A DNA stretch of 64,000 bases from Couchioplanes caeruleus (GCF_023499255.1 NZ_CP092183.1:3530501-3594500), one strand, 5' to 3'; counted from the first letter of the stretch, positions 17,501 to 26,235 are shown. Notes: generated by a model not told the origin, from the letters alone. Program-made: numbers and translations.

Positions 17501-19615
17501 GTGCGAGACGGCCAGGGCCTTGGCCCGGATGCCGTCGCGCTGCAGGGCCACGATGATCTGGGCGAGCTGGTCACGCCGGCCCGAGATGACGCACTGGGTG
17601 GGCGAGTTGACGGCGGCGATGCCGACCTCGTCGAGACCGCCGGCATAGGGCAGCACGATGTCCCGGCCGGCCGACACGGCGGCCATTCCGCCGTGGGTGC
17701 TCATCGACTGCATCAGGCGGCCGCGCTCGGCGGCGAGGCGTACGGCGTCCGGCAGGTCGAACAGGCCCGCGACGGTGGCCGCCACGAGCTCGCCGATGCT
17801 GTGGCCCAGCAGCACGCCGGGCGTGACACCCCAGGACATCCAGAGGCCGGCCAGCGCGTACTCCAGCACGAACAGGGCCGGCTGGGCGTACGCGGTGCGG
17901 TGGATCTCGAGGCCGCCCTCGTCCGGGTCGGCGAGCAGCAGGTCGCGGACGGAGAGGTCGAGGAAGGGCTCGAGGAGCTTGTCGCACTCGTCGACGCGGT
18001 TGCGGAACACGGCGTGGTCCCGGTAGAGCGCGCGGCCCATCCCCGGATACTGGGCTCCCTGCCCGGTGAACAGGAAGGCGACCTCGGGCGGGTCGGATGC
18101 CGGGACGTCCTCGGCGATACCGGCCCCGATCGCCGCGGCGAGCTCGGCGGTGGTCGATCCCGCCGCGCCGAACCGGTGCGCGAAGTGGGCGCGCCGCGCG
18201 GTGCTGGTGTAGGCGAGGTCGGCCGGTGGCACGTCGGGGTGGTCGGCCAGGAAGTCGCGCAGGCCGGTGAGCCGGCGGCGCAGCGCGGCGGCGCTCTTGG
18301 CCGACACCGCGAGGAGCTGCTCGCCGCCGGGCGCCGGGGGCGCCGGCGCGTCCGGGGCCTCCTCGACGACGACCGAGGCGATCGTGCCGGCGAAGCCGAA
18401 CGAGTTGACCAGGCCCCGGCGCGGCCCGGCCGGCCAGTCGCGCCCCTCCGTCGGCACGCCGACCCGGAACCGCCGCCACGGGATGTGCTCGGACGGCGTG
18501 GTCATGCCGATGTGCGGGTAGATCGTCCGTTCGCGCAGCTGCAGCACGGTCTTGATCACCCCGCCGACGCCGGCCGCGGCCTCCATGTGCCCGAGGTTGC
18601 CCTTGAGCGAGGCGACCAGCACCGGGTCGTCCGCGGCCCGCGACGGCCCGAACACCGTGTTGATCGCGGCGACCTCGATCGGGTCACCCAGCGGGGTGCC
18701 GGTGCCGTGCGCCTCCACATAGGACACGTCCTCGGCGGTGAGCCCCGCCGCGGCCAGCGCCCGGCGCATGACGTCGGCCTGGGCCAGCCCGTTGGGCACG
18801 GTCAGGCCACCGCTCGCGCCGTCCTGGCGTACCGCCGAACCGGTCAGCACGGCGAGCACGGTGTCACCGGCCGCCCGGGCGTCGGCCAGGCGCTTGAGCA
18901 CCAGGATCCCGCAGCCCTCGCTGCGCCCGTACCCGTCGGCGTGCTGGTCGAACGTCCGGCAGCGGCCGTCCGGCGACAGCATGCCCGCCTGGCTGAAGAT
19001 GATGTGGTTGCGCGGGTGGTGCATCAGGTTGACGCCGCCGGCCAGCGCGATCGAGCACTCGCCGGCGCGCAGCGCGGTCGCCGCCAGGTGCAGCGTGACC
19101 AGCGACGAGGAACAGGCGGTGTCGACGGTCAGGCTCGGGCCGTGCCAGCCCAGGAAGTGCGACAACCGGCCCGGGATGGCGCTCGGTGCGATCCCGGCCC
19201 CCAGGTGCGGGGTGAGCTGCTCGTCGGCCAGCTCACCGGCCCGGGACGCGTAGTCGGCCATGCTGCAGCCGACGTAGACACCGCCCTCGCCCTCGACGGT
19301 CGCGGGGTCGACACCGGCCGACTCCAGCGCCTCCCAGGCGGTCTCCAGCACCAGCCGCTGCTGCGGGTCGACGTACGCGGCCTCCTTCGGCGATGTGTTG
19401 AAGAACGGCGCGTCGAAGCGGTCGATGCCGGACAGGAAGCCGCCGCCGCTCGCAGTGATGCCCTCCACGCCGGACCAGCGGTCGGGCGGCGTGGGCTCGA
19501 TGCCGGACCGCCCGGCCCGCAGGAACTCCGCCAGGCCCGCCGGGGTCGTGTTGCCGCCGGGGAAGCGCAGCCCCATCCCGATGACGGCGATCGGCTCTGC
19601 GGTGGTGCGGTTCAT
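14504..19615 (-). CDS. Type I polyketide synthase, single KS-AT-DH-KR-ACP module
   Basis: 1703 residues, ATG with AGGAGAG upstream. KS (about 8-430): TACSSS with Cys168, EAHGTGTPLGDP and NLGHMEAAAG complete the Cys-His-His triad. AT (about 510-830): GHSIGE (Ser606) and HAFH (His705), the malonyl-CoA signature. DH (about 870-1140): HVVLGQVYFP with His904, and LDPAVQ. KR (about 1350-1540): GGLGGLG and catalytic Tyr1497 in SNYAAANAY. ACP: GLDS with Ser1656. There is no ER, thioesterase or loading domain and no evident docking segment. It could act once or iteratively; a partially reducing iterative role is possible. The C-terminal ACP would then pass its chain to a free-standing enzyme. Confidence 0.93.
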   Translation of the reverse strand: MNRTTAEPIAVIGMGLRFPGGNTTPAGLAEFLRAGRSGIEPTPPDRWSGVEGITASGGGFLSGIDRFDAPFFNTSPKEAAYVDPQQRLVLETAWEALESAGVDPATVEGEGGVYVGCSMADYASRAGELADEQLTPHLGAGIAPSAIPGRLSHFLGWHGPSLTVDTACSSSLVTLHLAATALRAGECSIALAGGVNLMHHPRNHIIFSQAGMLSPDGRCRTFDQHADGYGRSEGCGILVLKRLADARAAGDTVLAVLTGSAVRQDGASGGLTVPNGLAQADVMRRALAAAGLTAEDVSYVEAHGTGTPLGDPIEVAAINTVFGPSRAADDPVLVASLKGNLGHMEAAAGVGGVIKTVLQLRERTIYPHIGMTTPSEHIPWRRFRVGVPTEGRDWPAGPRRGLVNSFGFAGTIASVVVEEAPDAPAPPAPGGEQLLAVSAKSAAALRRRLTGLRDFLADHPDVPPADLAYTSTARRAHFAHRFGAAGSTTAELAAAIGAGIAEDVPASDPPEVAFLFTGQGAQYPGMGRALYRDHAVFRNRVDECDKLLEPFLDLSVRDLLLADPDEGGLEIHRTAYAQPALFVLEYALAGLWMSWGVTPGVLLGHSIGELVAATVAGLFDLPDAVRLAAERGRLMQSMSTHGGMAAVSAGRDIVLPYAGGLDEVGIAAVNSPTQCVISGRRDQLAQIIVALQRDGIRAKALAVSHAFHSPLMAQAAASFAEVAATVTFRRPALPFVSNRTGEIARYEEVADPEYWARHILEPVDFLGGVRAVEARGRHAFIEVGPAATLTALGKQSAAGSGHLWLASVTSAADDGAGLRRAVLRGYQAGLDIDWRAYHGERRGRLTELPGYPFERKRHWLPSPQANGRAAGHGLLGTETAAAAAGVREFRSSWSATEPSWLGDHVVLGQVYFPGAGYVELVLAAQDAVFGTSDRPVFDLRIHEPLALTDEPVEVITRVRPDDGGTTTVEVLSRRPEEQGGGERGHATARLGPRGEREPAWVTELREPPGETAGGPVLTGDHLYAEFAELGLPYGPEFRRIESVVVGADGFARAELREVDTPPGMVLPPYALDPAVQTLLTLTEPGRTYLPRSYAEVRLFKKPKGALRSVVRLTGRDDDLAVDVLVLEGTEPVAAVRGLGLVRVANPAAARERLSYEPQWVGQAATAPARDRHRVLMVHPPFEAPEGHLAAADVDRAADLVWTDPEITDVAWFWWTDREATGLDRLRRESEENYTGLLRLLQEMEDLGRAQPLRLWLVTVGGQALPGDASDDRDADALGDGSLWGFGRVLANEYPAYRVMLVDLDPAAAGPGPLLDELDAAGDDFQVAFRGGVRHVLRLRPSRTPATEATLRLDPESTYLITGGLGGLGRLAARRLVDAGARRLVLAGRRPADDSEARLSAELGADVRVVSADIADPAGVERMVQAAGPRLAGIVHAAGVLADAPISSQDWPSFERVLAAKMYGGWLLHRATADLGLTFFVAYSSATALLGTAGQSNYAAANAYLDRLMHWRRAGNRAGLSVNWGPWGEVGMAARMDDQQAAQLAGRGYTPLDPEQAMAACFRALARSQPQALVADVDWERFAATQKVPNAILAELAEHTGGSGSGVDREALLKLDPAAREEALLTIVRAQAAAVLYFDAVEDISFDARFIELGLDSMISVEFKNALETALRVPLSASLVFDHPTIRALAGYLAARLAPAGAES

Positions 19616-19635
19616 CGGTGCCTCTCTCCTGGCGG

Positions 19636-20820
19636 TCAGTACTCGACGGGCAGGGCGAGCGGCACCCGGATCTGGTACGCCCGCCGCCATGCGATCTGCC
19701 CGGGCGGCACGGCCAGCCGCAACCGGGGCAGCCGGAGCAGCACCTGCTCGAGGGCCACCCGTACCTCGGTGCGTCCGAACTCGGCCCCCGGGCAGTAGTG
19801 CGGGCCGTTGCCGAACGCCAGATGCGGCACCTTGCCGCGGTCCACGTCCACCCGCTCCGGATGGGGATAGTGCGCCGGATCGCGGTGCGCGGCGCCCATG
19901 GACAGCAGCACCGTCTCGCCGGCCGGGATCACCTGATCGCCGACGGGCACGTCCTCGGTGGTGAAGCGGCGCACGGCGGTGTGCACCGGGCCGTGGAAGC
20001 GCAGGAATTCCTCGACAGCCGCGGGCAGCCGCTCCGGCTCGCGGCGCAGCCGTGCCATGAGGTCCGGGTCGCCGAGCAGGATGAGCACGCTGCTGGCAAT
20101 CGTGCTCACCGTGGTGTCGTAGCCGCCGAGCAGCGCCATGAAGGCGAGGCCGAGCAGGTCGTTGTCGTCCAGCGGCCGGCCCTGCTCGTCCAGCCCGTGC
20201 ACCCACTCGGAGAGCACGTCGCCGGTCGGCTCCGCCCGCTTGCGGCCGATCAGAGCGCCGAGGTAGGCGTACATGGCCGCGCCGGCGTGGCTGGCCAGCT
20301 CGGCGTCGAGGCCGAGCAGCCCGTCGGTCCAGGACCGGAACCGCGCCCGGTCGGCCGGTGGCACGCCCAGCATGTCGGCGATCACGGTGATGGGCAGGGG
20401 AGCGGCCAGGGCGGCGATCAGATCGGTACGCCCCGAGTCGCCCATCGCGTCGATCAGCCCGGCGGTGATCTCCTCGATCCGCGGCCGCATCGCCCGGAAC
20501 CGGGACACCGAGACCGCTTGGTTGAGGAACTTGCGCAGCCGGCGGTGGTCGGCTCCGTCCACCGTGGCCACGCTCTCGAAGCTGAACTCCGAGGGCAGCG
20601 GCATCGCGCGGTAGACGTCGGAGGCGTACCGGATGTTGCGGGCCAGCCGCGGGTCGCCGAGCAGCTGCCGTACGTCCTCGTAGCGGGTGACCAGCCAGGC
20701 CGGCGTGCCCTCCGGCGTCCGGATGCGGTGCGCCGGGCCGAGGCGGTGCAGCTCCGCGTACGTCGCGTCGGGATCGGCCAGGTAGCGGTCGTCGAACGGG
20801 GCGAGCGGTTCGGAGGTCAT
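19636..20820 (-). CDS. Cytochrome P450
   Basis: 394 residues, no membrane anchor, as usual for soluble bacterial P450s. I-helix motif LLGGYDTT (near 228) in place of the more common AGHETT, ExxR in EEFLR, and the haem-ligand loop FGNGPHYCPGAEF near the C-terminus. It would hydroxylate or otherwise oxidise the cluster product or a carrier-bound intermediate using external redox partners, which are not encoded here. The ATG overlaps the upstream hotdog gene (ATGA); the PKS start is 20 bases downstream. Confidence 0.93.
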   Translation of the reverse strand: MTSEPLAPFDDRYLADPDATYAELHRLGPAHRIRTPEGTPAWLVTRYEDVRQLLGDPRLARNIRYASDVYRAMPLPSEFSFESVATVDGADHRRLRKFLNQAVSVSRFRAMRPRIEEITAGLIDAMGDSGRTDLIAALAAPLPITVIADMLGVPPADRARFRSWTDGLLGLDAELASHAGAAMYAYLGALIGRKRAEPTGDVLSEWVHGLDEQGRPLDDNDLLGLAFMALLGGYDTTVSTIASSVLILLGDPDLMARLRREPERLPAAVEEFLRFHGPVHTAVRRFTTEDVPVGDQVIPAGETVLLSMGAAHRDPAHYPHPERVDVDRGKVPHLAFGNGPHYCPGAEFGRTEVRVALEQVLLRLPRLRLAVPPGQIAWRRAYQIRVPLALPVEY

Positions 20821-21560
20821 CCGGCTCCTCTGCGTACGTCCAGCCACAGCGACTCGGCGATCGCGCACAGCTCACCGTCGGGCGTGCTGATCGCGCTGCC
20901 GGTGCGGTACTTGCGGCCCTCGGTGGCGATCGACCAGCCACTCACCACGTACGGTTCGCCGGCCCGGACCGGACGCAGGCGCCGGCTGGTCTGGAAGGCG
21001 GTGACCGTCTCGGCGATCGGGGCGCCGGCGAAGGCCCGGCAGGCCCAGCCGCCCGGGCAGTCCAGCACGGCGAAGACCGACGCGGCGCTCAGCTCCTCGC
21101 CGGGGTCGCCGGCCTCCGGGCCGGGCGTCCAGGCGGCCGCCACCACCGCACTGCCGGGCACCAGGCCGAGCAGCACGTGCAGGCCCTGCCCGGCGGGCCG
21201 GCCCGAGCCGCACACCCAGCAGTCCGGGAAGCTGTTGCCCGCGCGCTCGGCGGTCCGCCGCTGCTCGATCGCGGCGAGCCCCTCGGCCCAGCCGGGAAGG
21301 GGCGGCACGGCGATCTCGGGTGCGACGATCCGAGCCGCGGCCAGCGGTCCCCGGTCGCCGCTCAGCGTCCAGGAATCCGGGCCGCTGCCCTCGATCGACA
21401 GGGGCTGCCCGACCGGAACGGGACGCCGCAGGTCGAGCCGCAGAGTCTCGGTGCCGGCCAGCTCGGCGAGGCGGCCGGCGACGTAGCCGCCGTGGGCCAC
21501 CCCGGGGAAGCCCCAGATGTGGTCGGGCACGGTCAACGTGCCGATGTCCGGCTGCGCCAT
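20817..21560 (-). CDS. Double-hotdog thioesterase-like protein
   Basis: 247 residues. The first half has the hotdog helix signature VAHGGYVAGRLAEL (near 20); the second half has CWVCGSGRPAGQGLHV (near 118) and a second predicted hotdog. This looks like a fused tandem thioesterase/dehydratase-like fold. It could hydrolyse or protect acyl thioesters. The catalytic residue is not certain from reading alone. It is one base after the aminomutase stop, so it is clearly in the operon. Confidence 0.7.
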   Translation of the reverse strand: MAQPDIGTLTVPDHIWGFPGVAHGGYVAGRLAELAGTETLRLDLRRPVPVGQPLSIEGSGPDSWTLSGDRGPLAAARIVAPEIAVPPLPGWAEGLAAIEQRRTAERAGNSFPDCWVCGSGRPAGQGLHVLLGLVPGSAVVAAAWTPGPEAGDPGEELSAASVFAVLDCPGGWACRAFAGAPIAETVTAFQTSRRLRPVRAGEPYVVSGWSIATEGRKYRTGSAISTPDGELCAIAESLWLDVRRGAG

Positions 21561-21561
21561 C

Positions 21562-22917
21562 TCACCCTCCGGCGTTCTCGGTGACAGAACCGGCCCACCA
21601 TCGCCGCCCGGCCTCGGGCAGCGATCGGATCGGGTCGTAGTACGTGTAGCGGCGGCCACCGTCCGGCCCGGACCAGTACGAGATGCCGCGCTCGGTGTCG
21701 TACTCCTCGACCTGGTCGACCCAGCGTTTGCCGAGCCAGGGAACGTCGCAGACCAGGCGGGGCGTGGCGTACCCCGGCAGGAGACCCATGATGTCGTGCT
21801 GCAGCCGCCGTGCCTCGCCCAGCGACGTCCGCCAGTGCTCGGCGTTGGGCACGATGTCGCACAGGTAGAAGTAGTAGGGCAGGATGCCGGCCTCGTCCTG
21901 CAGCGCGAAGCACAGGTCGAGCAGGTCGCCGGCGGTGGCGTTGACGCCGCGCAGCAGCACGCCCTGGTTGCGCACGTCGCGCACGCCGGCGTCCAGCAGC
22001 GCCCGGGCGGCCTCACCGACCAGCGGCGTCACCGAGCGCGCGTGGTTGGCGTGCGTGTGCACCGCGAGATGCACGCCCCGGGCGGCCGCCAGCCGCGCGA
22101 CCCGCTCCATCCCGGCGCGTACCCGGTCCTGCAGCCAGTGCTGGGGCAGGCCGATCAGTGCCTTGGTGGCGATCCGGACGTCGCGTACGGACTCCACGTC
22201 GAGCAGCCGCAGTAGGAAGGACTCGAGGTGCGGCCAGGGCAGGTTGGCGACGTCTCCGCCGGACACGACCACGTCGCGTACGCCCGGGTTCTCGCGCAGG
22301 TAGCGCAGAATGCCCGCCTGCCGGTCCGCCGGGGTGAGCGTGAGCGCCGCCTTGGTGACCTGGCGGGTGGAGGTGCCGACCAGGTCCATGCGGGTGCAGT
22401 GCCCGCAGTACTGCGGGCAGGTCGTCACGAGCTCGGCCAGCACCTTGGTCGGGTAGCGGTGCACCAGGCCCTCGGCCACCGCCATGTCGGACTCGTGCAG
22501 CGAGTCCCGCTGGGCGAGCGGATGACTGGGCCACCGCGCGTCACGGTCGTGGCGGACCGGGAGCATGTAGCGCCGGACCGGGTTGGCGACGAACCCGTCG
22601 GTGAAACCGGCCGGCTCGTCGGGCAGCATCGTGGTGACCATCTGCGGCGTGAGCAGGATCGGCATGGTGGCGAACCGTTCCTGATCGGCCGCCAGTTCGT
22701 CGTAGAACCAGTCGCTGAGCAGGCCGCCGAGCAGCGTGTGCAGATCTCGTGGATTCTTGACACAGTGCGCCCGTTGCCACTGAGCGTCCCGCCACTGCTC
22801 GTCGGTGACCTCGCGCCATGCCGGCACCCGGCGTCGATCCGGCTCGTACAGCGGTCTCCGGACATACCGGTACGCCGTCGCCGTGTCCTCAGAGGACACG
22901 GCCACACTCCGTCGCAC
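21562..22917 (-). CDS. Lysine 2,3-aminomutase-like radical SAM/PLP enzyme (KamA family)
   Basis: 451 residues from GTG 22917 (a TTG 3 bases earlier is equally placed after GGGGGGTG). Radical SAM cluster motif CPQYCGHC (Cys167, 171, 174). The two aspartates that hold the substrate amine in clostridial lysine 2,3-aminomutase (D293, D330) are matched by Asp354 in YLCD and Asp391 in VCDVP, with the same 37-residue spacing. The PLP lysine is Lys397 in WLGK; the usual glycine-rich loop before it is changed and one residue shorter. Glutamate 2,3-aminomutases lack these aspartates, so lysine to beta-lysine (or arginine to beta-arginine) is favoured. It is the first gene of the cluster operon. Confidence 0.85.
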   Translation of the reverse strand: MRRSVAVSSEDTATAYRYVRRPLYEPDRRRVPAWREVTDEQWRDAQWQRAHCVKNPRDLHTLLGGLLSDWFYDELAADQERFATMPILLTPQMVTTMLPDEPAGFTDGFVANPVRRYMLPVRHDRDARWPSHPLAQRDSLHESDMAVAEGLVHRYPTKVLAELVTTCPQYCGHCTRMDLVGTSTRQVTKAALTLTPADRQAGILRYLRENPGVRDVVVSGGDVANLPWPHLESFLLRLLDVESVRDVRIATKALIGLPQHWLQDRVRAGMERVARLAAARGVHLAVHTHANHARSVTPLVGEAARALLDAGVRDVRNQGVLLRGVNATAGDLLDLCFALQDEAGILPYYFYLCDIVPNAEHWRTSLGEARRLQHDIMGLLPGYATPRLVCDVPWLGKRWVDQVEEYDTERGISYWSGPDGGRRYTYYDPIRSLPEAGRRWWAGSVTENAGG

Positions 22918-22953
22918 CAAGACACCCCCCGTTTGGTGTTCGGTTCGGCCCTC

Positions 22954-22982
22954 ACGCTAGGGCAGCCCGGCAGGATCGACAA
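22954..22982 (-). promoter_or_regulatory. Putative promoter of the biosynthetic operon
   Basis: On the minus strand TTGTCG and TAGCGT are separated by exactly 17 bases, ending about 37 bases upstream of the aminomutase start. This fits a housekeeping-type actinomycete promoter. It lies in the 259-base divergent region shared with the type II thioesterase gene. Confidence 0.4.
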
Positions 22983-23098
22983 GTGTCTTTCTGGCGACCG
23001 GCTTCCGCCGTCATCCGTTCAACGGTCATTCCCGGAGCCGTCGCCGTCGGCGGAAGAATGCGCGCGGATCGCGTTCTCGTACGCATCTTCCCGCCGGG

Positions 23099-23104
23099 TA
23101 GAAT
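23099..23104 (+). promoter_or_regulatory. Possible -10 element of the thioesterase gene
   Basis: TAGAAT at this position resembles a -10 hexamer about 73 bases before the thioesterase start. No good -35 partner is seen 16-19 bases upstream, so this is weak. Confidence 0.2.
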
Positions 23105-23176
23105 TGGTGCGGTGAATGCGTATCACCGGACGTCGGGCCGCTCATTTCTTCCCGCCTCGGAAAAGGCGGGGTCCGC

Positions 23177-23935
23177 ATGAGGGAACGGTGGATCCGCCGC
23201 CTCCGCGACGACGGCGGGCCCGGGACCGGACTCGTGTGTTTCGCCCACGCCGGCGGCTGGACGACGGCCTTCTCCACCTGGCCCCGGGCCCTGCCGCCGG
23301 ACGTCGGCGTGCTGGCCGTCAAGTACCCCGGCCGCGAGGACCGGCTCGGCGATCCGTTCGCGTCCGCATTGGAGACTCTCGCGGACGACATAGCTGAGGC
23401 CCTCGGCGAACTCGCGACGCGCCGGCTGGTGTTCTTCGGGCACAGCATGGGCGCCTCGGTGGCCCACGAGGTCGCGCTGCGCCTCCAGCAGCGGGGAAAC
23501 CCGCCGGCCGCCCTGTGCGTGTCCGGCCGGCGCCCGCCGCACGTGCCCGGCGGCCGGCGGGCGTACCCGGGTACGGACGACGAGATCGTCGCGGACGTCG
23601 TACGGTTCGACCGGAGCCGCGCCGCGGTGTTCGCCGATCCGGACCTGCGCGCGTTGGTGCTCCCCGCGATCCGCGCGGACTACCGGCTGCTCGACGCCTA
23701 TGCCGGCGGCGACCGGCCCCCGCTCGACTGCCCGGTGTACGGCTACACCGGCGCCGCCGACCCGGAGGTGACCCCGGAGCAGATGCGCGGCTGGGCCGGC
23801 CTGACCCGCTCCACCTTCCGGCTGCGGGTGCTGCCGGGCGGCCACTTCTACCTCAGGAGCGAGGAAGCGGCGTTGCTGGCGGACCTGAGCGACGTCATCG
23901 CGACCGTCGGGCACGTCGAGGGGACCGTCCCGTGA
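23177..23935 (+). CDS. Type II thioesterase
   Basis: 252 residues, alpha/beta hydrolase. N-terminal CFAHAGG oxyanion region, KYPGREDR, nucleophile elbow FGHSMGA (Ser about 92) and C-terminal GGHFYL with the catalytic histidine. Editing thioesterases of this kind remove stalled or wrong acyl groups from PKS/NRPS carriers, and in modules lacking a TE domain they can release product. It is divergent from the 13-gene operon and is the only plus-strand member of the cluster. Confidence 0.9.
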   Translation: MRERWIRRLRDDGGPGTGLVCFAHAGGWTTAFSTWPRALPPDVGVLAVKYPGREDRLGDPFASALETLADDIAEALGELATRRLVFFGHSMGASVAHEVALRLQQRGNPPAALCVSGRRPPHVPGGRRAYPGTDDEIVADVVRFDRSRAAVFADPDLRALVLPAIRADYRLLDAYAGGDRPPLDCPVYGYTGAADPEVTPEQMRGWAGLTRSTFRLRVLPGGHFYLRSEEAALLADLSDVIATVGHVEGTVP

Positions 23936-23965
23936 CGCAACGGCCGGCCTGAGCCGCCGCCGGCG

Positions 23966-24685
23966 TCAGCAGGTGCCGTTGCAGGCGAGGACGCGGAGGC
24001 GGTCCAGCGTGCCGTTCCACTGGTTCGAGTCGCCGGCGAACGGGCCGGTGCTCGAGTACTGCCAGAACGACCACGTCGGTGCGCCGGCCGGCAGCGTGCC
24101 CGGGGTGCTGCTGTAACGCGCCAGCCACAGCGGCGAGTTGGCCCAGAAGCCGGTGTAGTCGCCGGTGCACGTACGCCACCAGTCGGTCGTCGTGTAGATC
24201 GTGGCCCAGCGCCCGGTCCGGGCCTGATAGCGGTTGAGGAAGTCGCCGATCCAGGCACGCATGGACGCCTGCGACAACCCGTAGCAGGTCGCGCCGTACG
24301 GGTTGTACTCGATGTCCAGGGCGCCGGGCAGCGTACGCCCGTCCCTCGACCAGCCGCCGCCGTGGTTGACGAAGTAGTCGGCCTGCGCCGCGCCGCCGCC
24401 GGCGTTCGGGATGGCGAAGTGGTACGAGCCACGGATCATGCCGACGTTGTACGACCCGTTGTACTGCTGCGCGAACGACGGGTTGACGTAGGAGGTGCCC
24501 TCCGTGGCCTTGACGTAGGCGAACCGCGAGCCGGCGTTCCACTGTGCCTGCCAGTTCACGCTGCCCTGGTGGCCGGAGACGTCCTGGCCGTAGGTGACGG
24601 TGGCGGCCTGCGCCGGGGTTGCCGGCATGAGCGCGGTGAGCAGCATCGCGGTGGCGATGGCGCCGACCTTGTGAAAGAGATTCAC
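23966..24685 (-). CDS. Secreted GH25 muramidase (lysozyme)
   Basis: 239 residues from a GTG with GGAGGTC 6 bases upstream. A longer reading to 24832 is open but lacks this ribosome site. Signal peptide about residues 1-27 ending PAQA. The mature protein starts with the GH25 strand GQDVSGHQG, then AYVKATEG, and the catalytic Asp-x-Glu in ALDIEYN (near 123). GH25 enzymes cleave the beta-1,4 bond of peptidoglycan. There is no added cell-wall-binding domain. It probably serves wall turnover or attack on other bacteria. Confidence 0.9.
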   Translation of the reverse strand: MNLFHKVGAIATAMLLTALMPATPAQAATVTYGQDVSGHQGSVNWQAQWNAGSRFAYVKATEGTSYVNPSFAQQYNGSYNVGMIRGSYHFAIPNAGGGAAQADYFVNHGGGWSRDGRTLPGALDIEYNPYGATCYGLSQASMRAWIGDFLNRYQARTGRWATIYTTTDWWRTCTGDYTGFWANSPLWLARYSSTPGTLPAGAPTWSFWQYSSTGPFAGDSNQWNGTLDRLRVLACNGTC

Positions 24686-24722
24686 GAAACGACCTCCGGG
24701 GATGGGGAAAGACGTTCGTCGA

Positions 24723-24728
24723 TTTATA
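24723..24728 (-). promoter_or_regulatory. Possible -10 element of the GH25 gene
   Basis: On the minus strand TATAAA lies about 38 bases before the GTG start in an AT-richer patch of the divergent region. No convincing -35 element was found at the standard spacing. Confidence 0.3.
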
Positions 24729-24807
24729 CACGAGGCCGCCCTTGCCCGCCGGGCGACGGAGTGGAAGGGTTGGTCGCGCATCATCGTCGATGCCTCCGGG
24801 GGTACGC

Positions 24808-26235
24808 ATGCGTCACGTCCGTAGCGCGGCACTCGTTGCCGGCGTAGCTGCCATCACGATCTCGGCGTCGGTTCCGGCGGCGGCCGCCGCGGTCCGGCAC
24901 CCCACGGTCCTGACCCTCGGGCAGGTCTCGCGTCAGGACGTCCCGGCCGCGCCCGGCTCCGAGCCGGACACGCTGGTGGAGCCCGACATCGCGGTCTCGC
25001 CTCTGGACCGGGACGTCGCGGTGGCCGTCGCTCACGACGGCCGGTATGCCGACGGCGGCGCGGTCGGCATCACTCACGCGTGGACCCGCGACGGCGGGCT
25101 GACCTGGCGGCACGCCGCGGTCCGCTACATCACCACGGCGGCGGGCGGGGCGTGGGACCGGGCGTCCGATCCGGTGCTCGCCTTCGGCCCCGGCGGCGAC
25201 GCCTATCTGTCCACCATCGCGTTCAACAGCGACGCCTCGGACTGCCGCAGCGTGGTGCTGGTGTCCCGCTCGCGTGACGGCGGCGCGACCTTCGGGCGCC
25301 CGTCGGTCGCCCAGTCCACCGACGACTGCAGCATCTTCAACGACAAGAACTGGCTGACCGTCGACAACGGCGCCCGCTCGCCGCACCGTGGCCGGATCTA
25401 TCAGTTCTGGAGTTACTTCTTCGGCGAGTTCGCGCAGCAGCGGGTGCGCTGGTCCGACGACCACGGCCACACCTGGAGCGCCGCGGCCGTGGTGACCCCG
25501 GGCAACGCGTCGACGCAGAATTCGCAGGCACTGATCCGGCCGGACGGGTCCATCACCGACCTCTACCTGGACTTCACCGGCACCGGGCGGGAGCCGGACC
25601 GCGAGCGGGAGAGTGCCGCCGCCCGGGCCGCCGCCCCGCCCGCCGACCCCGGCGTGCCGCTGCTGGCCCGTACGTCCCGCGACGGCGGCCGGACCTGGTC
25701 GGCCGCGGTCACCGTCGCGACCGACGTCGGCGGGGACGTGCCGGGCGTACGGTGCTGTCTTCCGTCCGGGACCGTCGACGGAGTGACCGGGCGGCTGCAC
25801 GCGGTGTGGCAGTCCACCGATGTGTCGCTGCTGCGGGCGTCGTCGTCCACCGACGGCGTGCACTGGACGGCTCCCGTCACGGTGAACCCGGAGCGCACGT
25901 CCACCACCCAGGTCGTCAACGCCGACGTCGCCGCGTACGCGGGCAGGGTTCTGGTCTCCTACGGCGTCCGCGACGCCGCCGCGGCCGACGGCCGCTATGT
26001 GCAGCAGCGGGCGCGGATCTCCGCCGACCGGGGCCGGTCGTTCCCCTCGCGCCTGACCCTCGGCCCGCGCTCCGACCTGCGGTACGCCGCGCAGGCCGGC
26101 GGTGCCTTCCCCGGCGACTACATCGGTACGGCCGCGGCCCCGGGCCGGTTCTACGCCGCCTGGGCGTTCTCCTCGCAGCCGCCGGCGGGGCAGACCTACC
26201 ACCAGGTGCTACTCGCGGCGACGATCCGCCCGTGA
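24808..26235 (+). CDS. Secreted Asp-box (BNR) beta-propeller protein, sialidase-like
   Basis: 475 residues, signal peptide about 1-28. Six Asp-boxes of the form S/T-x-D-x-G-x-T-W/F are visible: [39 protein letters not shown] and ADRGRSF, spaced through the chain as in a six-bladed propeller. Sialidases share this fold, but I do not see the N-terminal RIP motif or a clear arginine triad, so exo-sialidase activity is unproven; it may be another glycosidase or a carbohydrate-binding propeller. ATG 24808 was preferred over ATG 24790 because GGGGG lies just upstream. Divergent from the muramidase gene. Confidence 0.8.
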   Translation: MRHVRSAALVAGVAAITISASVPAAAAAVRHPTVLTLGQVSRQDVPAAPGSEPDTLVEPDIAVSPLDRDVAVAVAHDGRYADGGAVGITHAWTRDGGLTWRHAAVRYITTAAGGAWDRASDPVLAFGPGGDAYLSTIAFNSDASDCRSVVLVSRSRDGGATFGRPSVAQSTDDCSIFNDKNWLTVDNGARSPHRGRIYQFWSYFFGEFAQQRVRWSDDHGHTWSAAAVVTPGNASTQNSQALIRPDGSITDLYLDFTGTGREPDRERESAAARAAAPPADPGVPLLARTSRDGGRTWSAAVTVATDVGGDVPGVRCCLPSGTVDGVTGRLHAVWQSTDVSLLRASSSTDGVHWTAPVTVNPERTSTTQVVNADVAAYAGRVLVSYGVRDAAAADGRYVQQRARISADRGRSFPSRLTLGPRSDLRYAAQAGGAFPGDYIGTAAAPGRFYAAWAFSSQPPAGQTYHQVLLAATIRP

